Below are positions 9,738-17,207 of a DNA stretch of 64,000 nt, piece after piece. The position numbers and the translations under genes were made by a program. Source of the DNA: Pseudomonas vanderleydeniana (lineage in GTDB: Bacteria; Pseudomonadota; Gammaproteobacteria; Pseudomonadales; Pseudomonadaceae); assembly GCF_014268755.2 (NCBI RefSeq), contig NZ_CP077093.1, positions 6,159,501-6,223,500 of the forward strand. The letters run 5' to 3'. The notes below the pieces were generated by a model. That model was not told where the DNA came from and did no database searches. It saw nothing but the letters and a program-made list of their open reading frames with translations. How positions within the stretch are numbered: the stretch's first letter is position 1; each line of letters opens with the position of its first letter.

Positions 9738-9765
9738 GGCCGCTGTGTCTACAGCGGCCTTTTTT
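9738..9765 (+). terminator. Orphan Rho-independent terminator
   Basis: GGCCGCTGT and ACAGCGGCC form a perfect 9 bp stem with loop GTCT, followed by six T. It works only for rightward transcription, yet the flanking genes both read leftward. Confidence 0.8.
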
Positions 9766-9796
9766 ATGCTCGATGCCTAACCACAGGCGGCGCCGG

Positions 9797-10705
9797 TCAG
9801 CTGTACTTCTGCAGGTTCGCCATCATTTGCTGCAACGATTCGGGCGTGTCCTTCGGGTGCACGGCATTGTCGAAGTCGCAGATCTTCTGCCAACTGGCTG
9901 CCACCTCATCCACGCTGAAGCCGTTGTGCGGATCGAAGCCAACGCCCAGGCTGCGTTCCCAGCGGGTCTTGCCGATCCAGCCGCCACCGACCTCGAACAG
10001 GCCGGCGGTTTCGTCGCACTGCTCACTGCCCAGGAACACCACCAGCGGGCTGATCAGCTCCGGCTTGAGCAGCTCGAACACTTGCGGTGGAATCAGGCCC
10101 TCGGTCATGCGGGTGCCGCCGGTGGGTGCGATGGCGTTGACCAGAATGTTGTTCTTGCGTCCCTCGATCGCCAGGGTCCGGGTCAGGCCGTAGAGCCCGA
10201 GCTTGGCCATGCCGTAGTTGGACTGGCCGAAGTTGCCGTAGATACCCGAGGTCGAGGCGGTGAAGATCACCCGGCCATAGTTCTGCTCGCGCATGTGCGG
10301 CCAGGCGGCATGGGTGACCTTGTAGGCACCCTCGACATGCACCCGGTACACCAGGTCCCAGTCGGCGTCCTCCATCTTGAGGAACGTCTTGTCGCGCAGG
10401 ATGCCGGCGTTGTTCACCACCACATCGACCCGGCCGAAGGCATCCAGGGCGTTCTGCACGATCTTGTCGCCATCGGTCACCGAGTCGTGGTTGGCCACCG
10501 CGGTGCCGCCAGCCTCGCGGATTTCCGCCACTACCCGGTCCGCTGCCGAGGCGCTGGCGCCCTCGCCGTGGGTCGAGCCCCCCAGATCGTTGACCACCAC
10601 ACGCGCACCCTGGCGAGCGAACAGCAACGCGTGGGCCCGCCCCAGGCCACCACCGGCACCGGTGACGATCACCACTTTATCTTCGAAGCGCACAGACTCA
10701 CTCAT
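9797..10705 (-). CDS. Short-chain dehydrogenase, (3R)-hydroxyacyl-CoA dehydrogenase type
   Basis: A 302-residue classical SDR. It has an NAD(P)-binding TGAGGGLG at about residues 15-22, NNAG near 98, and an active site of Ser151/Ser153, Tyr164 and Lys168 (YGMAK). The extended loop (VVNDLGGSTHGEG) and C-terminal region resemble the dehydrogenase part of multifunctional enzyme type 2, which oxidises (3R)-hydroxyacyl-CoA. The ATG at 10705 with GGAGAG upstream is the start; the open frame to 10771 lacks family similarity. It reads leftward, but a gap of 536 nt separates it from DUF1302, so a shared operon is unlikely. Confidence 0.8.
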   Translation of the reverse strand: MSESVRFEDKVVIVTGAGGGLGRAHALLFARQGARVVVNDLGGSTHGEGASASAADRVVAEIREAGGTAVANHDSVTDGDKIVQNALDAFGRVDVVVNNAGILRDKTFLKMEDADWDLVYRVHVEGAYKVTHAAWPHMREQNYGRVIFTASTSGIYGNFGQSNYGMAKLGLYGLTRTLAIEGRKNNILVNAIAPTGGTRMTEGLIPPQVFELLKPELISPLVVFLGSEQCDETAGLFEVGGGWIGKTRWERSLGVGFDPHNGFSVDEVAASWQKICDFDNAVHPKDTPESLQQMMANLQKYS

Positions 10706-10841
10706 GACAGCTCTCCAGCCAGGGGCAATGGGATATAGAGCCTGAGTGTCGGATACGCGGCATCCGGTCACAATAAATACGGCTGGGGGTGAATGGTGCG
10801 CGATAAGGCAAAGGGATAGTTCGCGCGTCCCGGCGACCGTT

Positions 10842-11528
10842 TCAGATCAGCATGGCCAGCAAGGGCGCGCAAAACAGGTTCAACAACCCGGTCAGGACCA
10901 TCACCAGACCGGCGACCGTGCCCTCCTCCCCTCCGGCCTCACGGGCGCGGCTGACCCCGGCGCCGTGTGCGCCGACACCGAACAGCGCACCACGGGCCAG
11001 GCTACTGCGCAACGGCAGCCACTTGAGCAGGACGCCGCCAACCATCGCGCCGAACACCCCGGTGACCAGCACGAACACCGCCGTCAGTTCGGGCACGCCA
11101 CCCAGGTCGCGAGCCAGCGGCATGGCAAAGGGCGTGGTGATCGAGCGCGGCACCAGCGACAGAGTCAGGGCACTGTCCAGTGACAGCGCCCGGGCCAGCC
11201 CGTAGGAACTGCCGATAGAGGCCACACTGCCCGCCAGCATGCCCAACAGCAACGCTGGCCAGTGGCGAACGAGCAATGCCCGCTGCTGCCAGATCGGCAC
11301 GGCAAAGGCGACGGTGGCAGGCCCCAGCACCAGGATCAGCCAATGAGTATCACGCGAATACTCGGCGTAAGCGGTATGCAGCGGCACGGCCACCGCCAGC
11401 AGGATGATCGGCACCAGGATCAGCGGCGACAGCAGGTAGCGGCCCGTGCGCCGATAGCTCCAGCGACTGAAGACATAGGCGCCCAGGGTCAGCGCCAGCC
11501 AGAACAGCGACATCCACTCAAGCTTCAC
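10842..11528 (-). CDS. lrgB: LrgB/CidB-family membrane protein
   Basis: A 228-residue LrgB-family integral membrane protein with about seven hydrophobic segments and the conserved LVPRSITTPFAMPLA and FGVGAHGAGVSRA stretches. LrgAB/CidAB are holin-like or metabolite-export systems active around overflow metabolism and cell death. It overlaps the end of lrgA by 11 nt. The start is a GTG at 11528; an ATG five codons in (11513) is possible. Confidence 0.9.
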   Translation of the reverse strand: MKLEWMSLFWLALTLGAYVFSRWSYRRTGRYLLSPLILVPIILLAVAVPLHTAYAEYSRDTHWLILVLGPATVAFAVPIWQQRALLVRHWPALLLGMLAGSVASIGSSYGLARALSLDSALTLSLVPRSITTPFAMPLARDLGGVPELTAVFVLVTGVFGAMVGGVLLKWLPLRSSLARGALFGVGAHGAGVSRAREAGGEEGTVAGLVMVLTGLLNLFCAPLLAMLI

Positions 11529-11904
11529 GACGACTGCTCCAGCGACAGACGAATTCGACGGTGAACGCCGTCGCCAGCATCACCAGCAAGGTGCTGCACA
11601 TGATCACCAGCAGGATCCGCCAACCGTCCTGACGCAGCATGGCACCGTAGTCGAGCAGGCTCATCAGGGCCGGGATGAAGAACAACAGCATCTCCGCCAT
11701 CAGCCAGCCAGCGCCCCGTTGCAACGCCGCCGGCTTGACCTGGCCCGAGGCGAACAGCAGCAACAGCAACGCCAGCCCGATCACCCCACCGGGAATCGGC
11801 CAGCCGGTCCAGGCGGCCAACTGGCCGCCGAGCAGGTAAAGGCCGCACAGCACCGACAGTTCGGCCAGCAGGCGGATGTTTTTTTTCAGCAGTGATCTGT
11901 TCAT
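11518..11904 (-). CDS. lrgA: LrgA/CidA-family holin-like protein
   Basis: A 128-residue membrane protein with four hydrophobic segments and the LrgA/CidA motif WPIPGGVIGLALL, followed by LMAEMLLFFIPALMSL. It is the partner of the overlapping lrgB. The ATG at 11904 (MNRSLLKKN) gives the family-typical length, whereas the frame stays open upstream across the LysR control region. Divergent from a LysR gene, as cidAB is from cidR in other bacteria. Confidence 0.9.
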   Translation of the reverse strand: MNRSLLKKNIRLLAELSVLCGLYLLGGQLAAWTGWPIPGGVIGLALLLLLFASGQVKPAALQRGAGWLMAEMLLFFIPALMSLLDYGAMLRQDGWRILLVIMCSTLLVMLATAFTVEFVCRWSSRREA

Positions 11905-11980
11905 CGGATTCAGGCCCTCAATGGGAAAAATTCTAGAGCCGGGCCTGCCATCCCAAAAGCGAATTGTTAGACTGTACTCC

Positions 11981-11995
11981 ATTCCATTTTGGAAT
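11981..11995. promoter_or_regulatory. LysR-type operator (T-N11-A palindrome)
   Basis: ATTCCATTTTGGAAT is a perfect 6-3-6 inverted repeat with the T-N11-A spacing of LysR boxes. It lies 6 nt before the LysR ATG and 77 nt before the lrgA start. That suggests self-control of the regulator and control of lrgAB. Confidence 0.7.
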
Positions 11996-12001
11996 CAGAC
12001 C

Positions 12002-12898
12002 ATGGAATTCAAGCAACTGCGCAGCTTCGTCGAGGTGGTACACCAGGGCGGTTTCACCCAGGCCGCCAAGACCCTTCACATCAGCCAGTCGGCGGTGAGC
12101 AAGCAGGTCGCCCAGCTGGAGCACAGCCTGGGAGTCATGCTGCTCGATCGCCAGGGGCCGCAAGTGCTCCCGACCGCTGCGGGCCGAGTGGTGCTGCAGC
12201 GGGCCGAGGAAATGCTGCGCCTGCGCAACGGGCTGTTGCACGAGCTCGACGACCTGAGCCAACTGGCCCGGGGAGAGTTGCGCCTGGGGCTGCCGCAGCT
12301 GGGCGGCGATACGCTGTTCGCCGGGCTGTTCGCCGAGTACCGGCGGCGCTATCCGAATATCGCCATCCAACTGCTCGAAGGCGGCAGCCTGAGTATCGAA
12401 CCGGCGGTATTGAGCGGTGAACTGGAGCTGGGGGCCGGCCTCACACCAAGCAATCCGGCGTTCGACTGCCAACCGTTCTGCGACGAGCCGCTGGATGTGC
12501 TGCTGGCGATCGATCATCCGCTGGCCGAGGAAGGCTCGATTCGCCTGGAACAGTTGGCTGACACGCCGTTTCTGCTCTATCAGCGCAGCTTCGTGCTCAA
12601 CCATCGGTTGATCCAGGCCTGCGAACGGCTGGGATTCACGCCCAAGGAGGGTGGGCGCAGCGGCCAGGCGGACTTCCTCGCCGCACTGGTGGCCGCCGGG
12701 CAAGGTGTGGCCTTGATGCCCAGCGTGGTCGCGCGCTCACTGGTCCGCCCCGGCGTCGTGCGCCTGAACCTCAGCTCGCCCACCGACCTGCGCTGGGACA
12801 TCGCCTTCATCTGGCGCCGTGGCGCCTACCTGTCACAGGCCGCCCAGGCCTGGCTGGCATTGCTGCGCGAGCGACCGGTCAACCTTTCAGTGCGCTGA
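12002..12898 (+). CDS. LysR-family regulator of lrgAB (CidR-like)
   Basis: A 298-residue LysR regulator. The N-terminal helix-turn-helix is within residues 1-60 (FTQAAKTLHISQSAVSKQVA), followed by a substrate-binding-like effector domain. The ATG at 12002 starts the standard MEFKQLRSFVEV. The divergent lrgAB genes and the palindrome just upstream make it the likely local regulator. Its 3' end overlaps the convergent flavodoxin gene by 20 nt. The effector is not evident; CidR homologues respond to acetate metabolism. Confidence 0.85.
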   Translation: MEFKQLRSFVEVVHQGGFTQAAKTLHISQSAVSKQVAQLEHSLGVMLLDRQGPQVLPTAAGRVVLQRAEEMLRLRNGLLHELDDLSQLARGELRLGLPQLGGDTLFAGLFAEYRRRYPNIAIQLLEGGSLSIEPAVLSGELELGAGLTPSNPAFDCQPFCDEPLDVLLAIDHPLAEEGSIRLEQLADTPFLLYQRSFVLNHRLIQACERLGFTPKEGGRSGQADFLAALVAAGQGVALMPSVVARSLVRPGVVRLNLSSPTDLRWDIAFIWRRGAYLSQAAQAWLALLRERPVNLSVR

Positions 12899-13334
12899 TG
12901 AACTCGGCCAGCCAGGGCTCCGCATCGGTCTCCGGGGTGACGGTTTCACTGGAGTCCAGGCGCAGCATCGGCTGAAGCTCGCGCAGGCCCAGCTCGGCGA
13001 ACAGTTCGCGCAACTGCTCGCCGCCTCCGCAGAAGGTGTCACCGTAGCTCGAATCGCCCAGACCGATCACCGCCCCCGGCAAACCGCGCCAGGCCGCCGG
13101 CAGCTGGTCGCGAATGGCATAGTAGAGTGGCTGGATGTTATCCGGCAGTTCACCCATGCCGGTGGTGGAAGTCACCGCCAGGAACGCCTCGGGGGCGAAC
13201 GCCTGGATATCGGCCAGGCTGGCACGCGGGTCATGCAAGGTCTCGAAACCGGCCTTGTCGAGAATCCGCTTGGCATGACGGGCAACTTCTTCGGCGGTGC
13301 CGTAGACCGAGCCGGAAAGAATGGCGACTTTCAT
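12879..13334 (-). CDS. Flavodoxin (MioC/YqcA-like)
   Basis: A 151-residue FMN-binding flavodoxin with the phosphate loop SGSVYGTAEEVA at its N-terminus and later loops STTGMGELPDN and LGDSSYGDTFCGGG. Such proteins carry single electrons in the cytoplasm, for example to biotin synthase or other iron-sulfur enzymes. The ATG at 13334 with AGGGTGA upstream is preferred over a GTG three codons earlier. It is convergent with the LysR gene and divergent from the LOV gene. Confidence 0.85.
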   Translation of the reverse strand: MKVAILSGSVYGTAEEVARHAKRILDKAGFETLHDPRASLADIQAFAPEAFLAVTSTTGMGELPDNIQPLYYAIRDQLPAAWRGLPGAVIGLGDSSYGDTFCGGGEQLRELFAELGLRELQPMLRLDSSETVTPETDAEPWLAEFISALKG

Positions 13335-13424
13335 CAATCTCACCCTGGAGCAGTGTAAAAGCCGGGGATCTTACCAGATGAGAAATATTCCCACTGAAAT
13401 TCCATCCACAGGCCCTGCCCGGCA

Positions 13425-13452
13425 TTGACCGCACGGGACATTCTCTTACACT
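13425..13452 (+). promoter_or_regulatory. Candidate sigma-70 promoter of the LOV gene
   Basis: TTGACC (13425-13430) and TACACT (13447-13452) are 16 nt apart, about 38 nt before the LOV start. A GTGTAA core overlaps the -10 on the opposite strand and recurs at 13353-13360 and 15613-15620, so it could be an operator element. Confidence 0.5.
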
Positions 13453-13489
13453 GGAACGGCGTGCCAATGGACTGCGGACTCTTTCAATA

Positions 13490-13954
13490 ATGATCAACTC
13501 GAAACTGCTGCAACTGGTCATCGATGCCTCCAACGAGGGGATCGTGGTTGCCGAGCAGGAAGGCGACGACAATATCCTGATTTACGCCAACCCCGCCTTC
13601 GAACGTCTCACCGGCTACAGCAACGAGGAAATTCTCTACCAGGACTGCCGCTTCCTGCAGTCCGGCGACCGCGACCAGCCCGCCCTGGAACTGATTCGCG
13701 AGGCGGTGCGGACACGCAAGCCCTGTCGCCATATAATTCGCAACTACCGCAAGGACGGTACGCATTTCTGGAACGAACTGTCGATTTCGCCGGTGTTCAA
13801 TGAAAGCGACCAATTGACCTATTTCATCGGTGTCCAGAAGGACGTCACCGCCCAGGTCAAGGCCCAGCAGCGGGTTGTCCAGCTCGAGGCGCAATTGGCC
13901 GAGGCCAGGGCCGAACTCGACGCTCTGCGGGCGACCAGTGGTGTCAACAAGTAA
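13490..13954 (+). CDS. Short LOV-domain blue-light receptor
   Basis: A 154-residue protein made of one LOV/PAS domain and a C-terminal helix with no output domain. The flavin-reactive cysteine is Cys53 in LYQDCRFLQSGDRDQ (consensus NCRFLQ; the Asn is Asp here, as in the P. putida short LOV proteins). FMN-contacting arginines follow, and NYRKDG, FWNELSISPV and YFIGVQKDVT close the domain. From memory it closely resembles PpSB1-LOV but has a somewhat longer C-terminal coiled coil (VVQLEAQLAEARAELDALRA). In P. putida such proteins act with LitR-type regulators encoded next to them; a LitR-type gene is two genes away here. Confidence 0.92.
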   Translation: MINSKLLQLVIDASNEGIVVAEQEGDDNILIYANPAFERLTGYSNEEILYQDCRFLQSGDRDQPALELIREAVRTRKPCRHIIRNYRKDGTHFWNELSISPVFNESDQLTYFIGVQKDVTAQVKAQQRVVQLEAQLAEARAELDALRATSGVNK

Positions 13955-14021
13955 TGGATTTTGTTGTCTCATCGGGCGTCAACCGCCTCAATTTGCACGT
14001 TTGTACCCTTAGAGCACGATC

Positions 14022-14627
14022 ATGCCGCGCAATGCCCTTCTGACTCAGGACGAGTTGGATTTCATCCAGAACATGCAGCACAACCCGCAACTCAACAAGC
14101 GTGACAGCTCGTCGAGCCTGCTGGTCAATGGTGTATCGCAGATCCGTGACCTGCTCACGCGGCTGGCCGCGCATGAGCAGGTGACCATCCAGGCGAACTT
14201 CGAAAACCAGAAGTTGAGCTTCCCGCTGCACCTGGTCGAGGACGAGTTCCACGCCCAGCACTTGCGCCTGGGGGTGCCGAGCATCTTCGAGGATGGCCCC
14301 AGGATTCGCCCCTGGCGCCTGAGCCTCGGGACCCCGGTGTTCCTCGAGAACGTCCGCGGCCAGCCCGGCGCGCTGGCGGTGCGCGAGATTTCGTTCAAGG
14401 GCGTGTTGCTGGAACTGCGCAGCGGCCTCAAGCCGCCGCGGCAGTTCAACCAGTGGTTCAGCCCGTCAGGCTATGAGCGTATCGCCCTGCAGGGACGTTT
14501 CGAGCGTGAAACCGAACAGGGCCTGTACGCCTATCGGCTCAACCAGAGCAACCCCGAGGAAACCCAGCGGCTGCGCCAGTACATCCTGCAACAGCACCGC
14601 CTGGCGCACCCGGAATTCCACGCCTGA
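14022..14627 (+). CDS. PilZ-domain-like protein (YcgR-type layout)
   Basis: A 201-residue cytoplasmic protein without signal or membrane segments. Residues ~45-90 (HEQVTIQANFENQKLSFPLH) look like a YcgR N-terminal domain. Residues ~95-180 (LGTPVFLENV, then REISFKGVLLEL) look like a PilZ domain, with E-I-S-F-K-G in the place of the D/N-x-S-x-x-G motif. The RxxxR loop is not cleanly present (RIRPWR), so c-di-GMP binding is uncertain. It lies 67 nt after the LOV gene on the same strand and converges on the MerR gene 10 nt away. Confidence 0.6.
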   Translation: MPRNALLTQDELDFIQNMQHNPQLNKRDSSSSLLVNGVSQIRDLLTRLAAHEQVTIQANFENQKLSFPLHLVEDEFHAQHLRLGVPSIFEDGPRIRPWRLSLGTPVFLENVRGQPGALAVREISFKGVLLELRSGLKPPRQFNQWFSPSGYERIALQGRFERETEQGLYAYRLNQSNPEETQRLRQYILQQHRLAHPEFHA

Positions 14628-14637
14628 GGAACAGCCG

Positions 14638-15597
14638 TCAGGTATCGAGCTTGCCGGCCAGCAGTTGCTGCAGGCGTTGACGCATCGATTGGCCCTCGTG
14701 CCCCAGGCAACCAATGCTGGAGCCTTCCAGGGCATCCTGCAGCAGGTCCGAGGCCTCACCGGCCAGCATCACCGGACACTCCACCGCCAGCGCCAGGCGG
14801 TTGAGCCGCCGAGGCATGTCCGAAGCCGGTGAACGGTTGGAGTACAGCACCAGTGCCCGCGGCCGGGCCTTGTCACAGATCAGCGGCAGTTCGTCGAGCG
14901 GTTGGCCGATGGCCAGGACACTGACCGGCCACTCGCCATTGCCCAGCAGCAGGCCGGCGACCAGCAGCTCCAGCTCACGGCAATCGCCAGGCAAGGCGGC
15001 GAGAATGATCCGTTCGGCGGCGACGCCCCTGGCCGACTGCAGGCGCTGCAGCACCCGACCGCGCAGGAAGCTGTCGAGGAACAGCCATTCGCTGGTCTGG
15101 CCGAAGCTGTCCCGTTGGCTGCGCAGTTCCTGCCAGAGCGGGATCAGGATGTTCTGGAACACCACCGTCAGCGGGTAACTGGAAAAGACTTGCCCGTACA
15201 GGCGCTCCAACGCCAGCTCGTCGAAAGCACTGACGGCGGCGCCTAGATGCACCTGACAGTTGTGCCAATCCTCAAGCGGCAACGGCAGCAGCCGGTCGCT
15301 GTCAGGCACCGGCACCGCCGCGTTCTTGGCCAGGAGCTTGCCGACCTTGCTGACGGCCACGCCGCGCTCGATCCAGCCAAGAATGCTGCGCACCGTCTCA
15401 ATATCGCTCATGGCATAGAGTCGATGCCCACTTTCGGTGCGCGTCGGCTGGATCAGCCCATAGCGCCGCTCCCAGGCACGCAGGGTCACCGGGTTCACGC
15501 CGGTCAGGCGCGAGACCTCACGGATGGGGAACAGCTCTTCCTGCTTCAGGGCCGGCAATGGCAGCTCGATTGCTGCACGTTCGGTGATGACTGACAT
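14638..15597 (-). CDS. LitR/CarH-type MerR regulator lacking B12 residues (PplR-like)
   Basis: A 319-residue MerR regulator. The N-terminal DNA-binding domain is at residues 23-90 (FPIREVSRLTGVNPVTLRAW, WERRYGLIQPTRT). A four-helix-bundle domain and a Rossmann-like domain of the cobalamin-binding fold follow. The W-x9-EH light-sensing motif of CarH reads W171-x9-R181-V182, and the DxHxxG cobalamin motif reads D205-C-R207-E-L-E210. Adenosyl-B12 therefore cannot be bound in the usual way. This matches class II LitR proteins (PplR), which take their light signal from a short LOV protein. The start is at 15597; a GTG three codons earlier is possible and neither has a strong ribosome site. Confidence 0.85.
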   Translation of the reverse strand: MSVITERAAIELPLPALKQEELFPIREVSRLTGVNPVTLRAWERRYGLIQPTRTESGHRLYAMSDIETVRSILGWIERGVAVSKVGKLLAKNAAVPVPDSDRLLPLPLEDWHNCQVHLGAAVSAFDELALERLYGQVFSSYPLTVVFQNILIPLWQELRSQRDSFGQTSEWLFLDSFLRGRVLQRLQSARGVAAERIILAALPGDCRELELLVAGLLLGNGEWPVSVLAIGQPLDELPLICDKARPRALVLYSNRSPASDMPRRLNRLALAVECPVMLAGEASDLLQDALEGSSIGCLGHEGQSMRQRLQQLLAGKLDT

Positions 15598-15600
15598 GGT

Positions 15601-15661
15601 TTTCACATCAATGTGTAAAATTTTCCAGATATTCTAGCTTATACCTGTCCACTTTCTTCAA
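15601..15661 (-). promoter_or_regulatory. Promoter and operator-like palindrome of the LitR-type gene
   Basis: On the minus strand TTGAAG (15661-15656) and TAGAAT (15636-15631) are 19 nt apart, the long spacing typical of MerR-controlled promoters. Between the -10 and the start lies CACATCAATGTG (15604-15615), a near-perfect palindrome extended by TTT/AAA. It could be the site for autoregulation and, being between divergent genes, for control of the ABM gene. Confidence 0.45.
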
Positions 15662-15810
15662 ACATGAAACAATACGTTCAATGCTCGATCAGGCGTTTGC
15701 CCGAAACAGGGAATGATTCTTGCGTTGTGTCCAGATGCAGCCCACCACCCCGGCGCTGCGTTTCGCACCTGACCTACCCGGACAGCGTGCCCGTTTTATG
15801 GAGATACATG

Positions 15811-16380
15811 ATGTCTACCTCACCCGTCACCATGATGGTGGCCCGTCGCGTTGCCGACGGCCGTTATCAGGACATGCTCGCCTGGCTCCAGGAAGGCGAG
15901 CAACTGGCTACCGACTTCCCCGGCTACCTGGGCTCCGGTGTACTCGCACCACCTCCCGGCGACAACGAATTCCAGATGATTTTCCGCTTCAGCGATGCCG
16001 ACACCCTGCACGCCTGGGAACACTCCGTCTCGCGCAAGGCCTGGCTGGAACGCGGCGGCGACCTGTTCGCGCGCCCCTCCGAACATCGCGTCAGCGGCCT
16101 TGAAGGCTGGTTCGGCAAGGCCGACCAGCGTCCACCCCGCTGGAAACAGAGCGTGGCGATCTGGCTGGCGTTCTTCCCGGTCTCGCTGCTGTTCAACTTC
16201 GTGCTCGGTCCCCTGCTGGCCGAACTGGAACTGGTGCCGCGAATCCTCGTCAGCACCATGATGCTGACACCGCTGATGGTCTACTTCTTCATCCCCTTGT
16301 CGACACGCCTGCTCGCCAACTGGCTGCACGGCACCCCGTCAAGGACACTGCCGGGCACCGCGCCAACCCGCGGCCGCTGA
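15811..16380 (+). CDS. Membrane-anchored antibiotic biosynthesis monooxygenase-like protein
   Basis: A 189-residue protein with an ABM-type ferredoxin-like domain at residues ~5-95 (VARRVADGRYQDMLAWLQEG, then EFQMIFRFSDADTLHAWEHS). Two transmembrane helices lie at ~113-134 and ~143-163. The name reflects the fold; no monooxygenase activity can be claimed. The start is the second of two adjacent ATGs (15808, 15811), better spaced from GGAG at 15800. A leader of about 150 nt separates it from the divergent LitR-type gene, which may control it. Confidence 0.72.
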   Translation: MSTSPVTMMVARRVADGRYQDMLAWLQEGEQLATDFPGYLGSGVLAPPPGDNEFQMIFRFSDADTLHAWEHSVSRKAWLERGGDLFARPSEHRVSGLEGWFGKADQRPPRWKQSVAIWLAFFPVSLLFNFVLGPLLAELELVPRILVSTMMLTPLMVYFFIPLSTRLLANWLHGTPSRTLPGTAPTRGR

Positions 16381-16472
16381 GGCTGGCAAGGGCCTGCGGC
16401 AGGGTTGTGGAAGGCGTGAGGCTGGTATAGTTTGATCCCAGACACCTGTTCACAGCCTGCCGCGAGCCCTCG

Positions 16473-17183
16473 ATGCCATCGTCCACCGCCCCGATCCTGA
16501 TCACTGGCGCCAGCCAGCGCGTCGGCCTGCATTGCGCAGAGCGGCTGTTGGCCGACGGCTGCCCGGTGATCGTCAGCTACCGCAGTGACCGCCCGGGCCT
16601 GCAGCGCCTGCGCGAACAGGGCGCAATCACCCTGTTCGCCGATTTCTCCAGCGAAGCCGGCATCCTGGCTTTCATCGACAGCCTGAAGCAGCACACCGAC
16701 AGCCTGCGGGCGATCGTCCACAACGCCTCGGCGTGGCTCGCCGAAACCCCGGGTGACGAAAGCGAAGCCTTCACCCGGATGTTCAGCATCCACATGCTGG
16801 CGCCCTACCTGATCAACCTGCAGTGCGCCGAGCTGCTGCACCGCTCGCCACAGGCCGACATCGTGCACATCAGCGACGACGTGACGCGCAAGGGCAGCAG
16901 CAAGCACATTGCCTACTGCGCCAGCAAGGCTGGGCTGGACAGCCTGACCCTGTCCTTTGCCGCCAAGTACGCGCCACGGATCAAGGTCAACGGCATCGCC
17001 CCGGCGCTGTTGATGTTCAACCCCGACGACGACGCGGCGTACCGCGCCAAGACCCTGGCCAAGTCGGCCATGGGCATCGAGCCCGGCGCCGAGGTGATCT
17101 ACCAGAGCCTGCGCTATCTGCTGGACAATCCCTATGTCACCGGCACAACCTTGACCGTCAACGGCGGCCGGCACATCAAGTAG
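16473..17183 (+). CDS. folM: Dihydromonapterin reductase
   Basis: A 236-residue SDR of the FolM/pteridine reductase type. The cofactor loop is TGASQRVG, with the arginine typical of pteridine reductases, and the active site is YCASK. FolM reduces dihydromonapterin to tetrahydromonapterin, the cofactor of bacterial phenylalanine hydroxylase. First of a folM-folE-folX cluster with gaps of 24 and 0 nt, whose products act in one pathway. A TATAGT -10-like sequence lies about 45 nt upstream. Confidence 0.9.
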   Translation: MPSSTAPILITGASQRVGLHCAERLLADGCPVIVSYRSDRPGLQRLREQGAITLFADFSSEAGILAFIDSLKQHTDSLRAIVHNASAWLAETPGDESEAFTRMFSIHMLAPYLINLQCAELLHRSPQADIVHISDDVTRKGSSKHIAYCASKAGLDSLTLSFAAKYAPRIKVNGIAPALLMFNPDDDAAYRAKTLAKSAMGIEPGAEVIYQSLRYLLDNPYVTGTTLTVNGGRHIK

Positions 17184-17207
17184 ACCGCCCTGCGAGGACC
17201 CCCTGCA

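Noticed and set aside
9362..9780. Two overlapping plus-strand proteins in the DUF1302-dehydrogenase gap
   Set aside because: No ribosome sites, biased composition, and no recognisable domain; an RNA is a better explanation for the terminator.
15664..15810. N-terminal extension of the ABM protein
   Set aside because: The extra residues lack family similarity, and GGAG at 15800 sets the start at 15808 or 15811.
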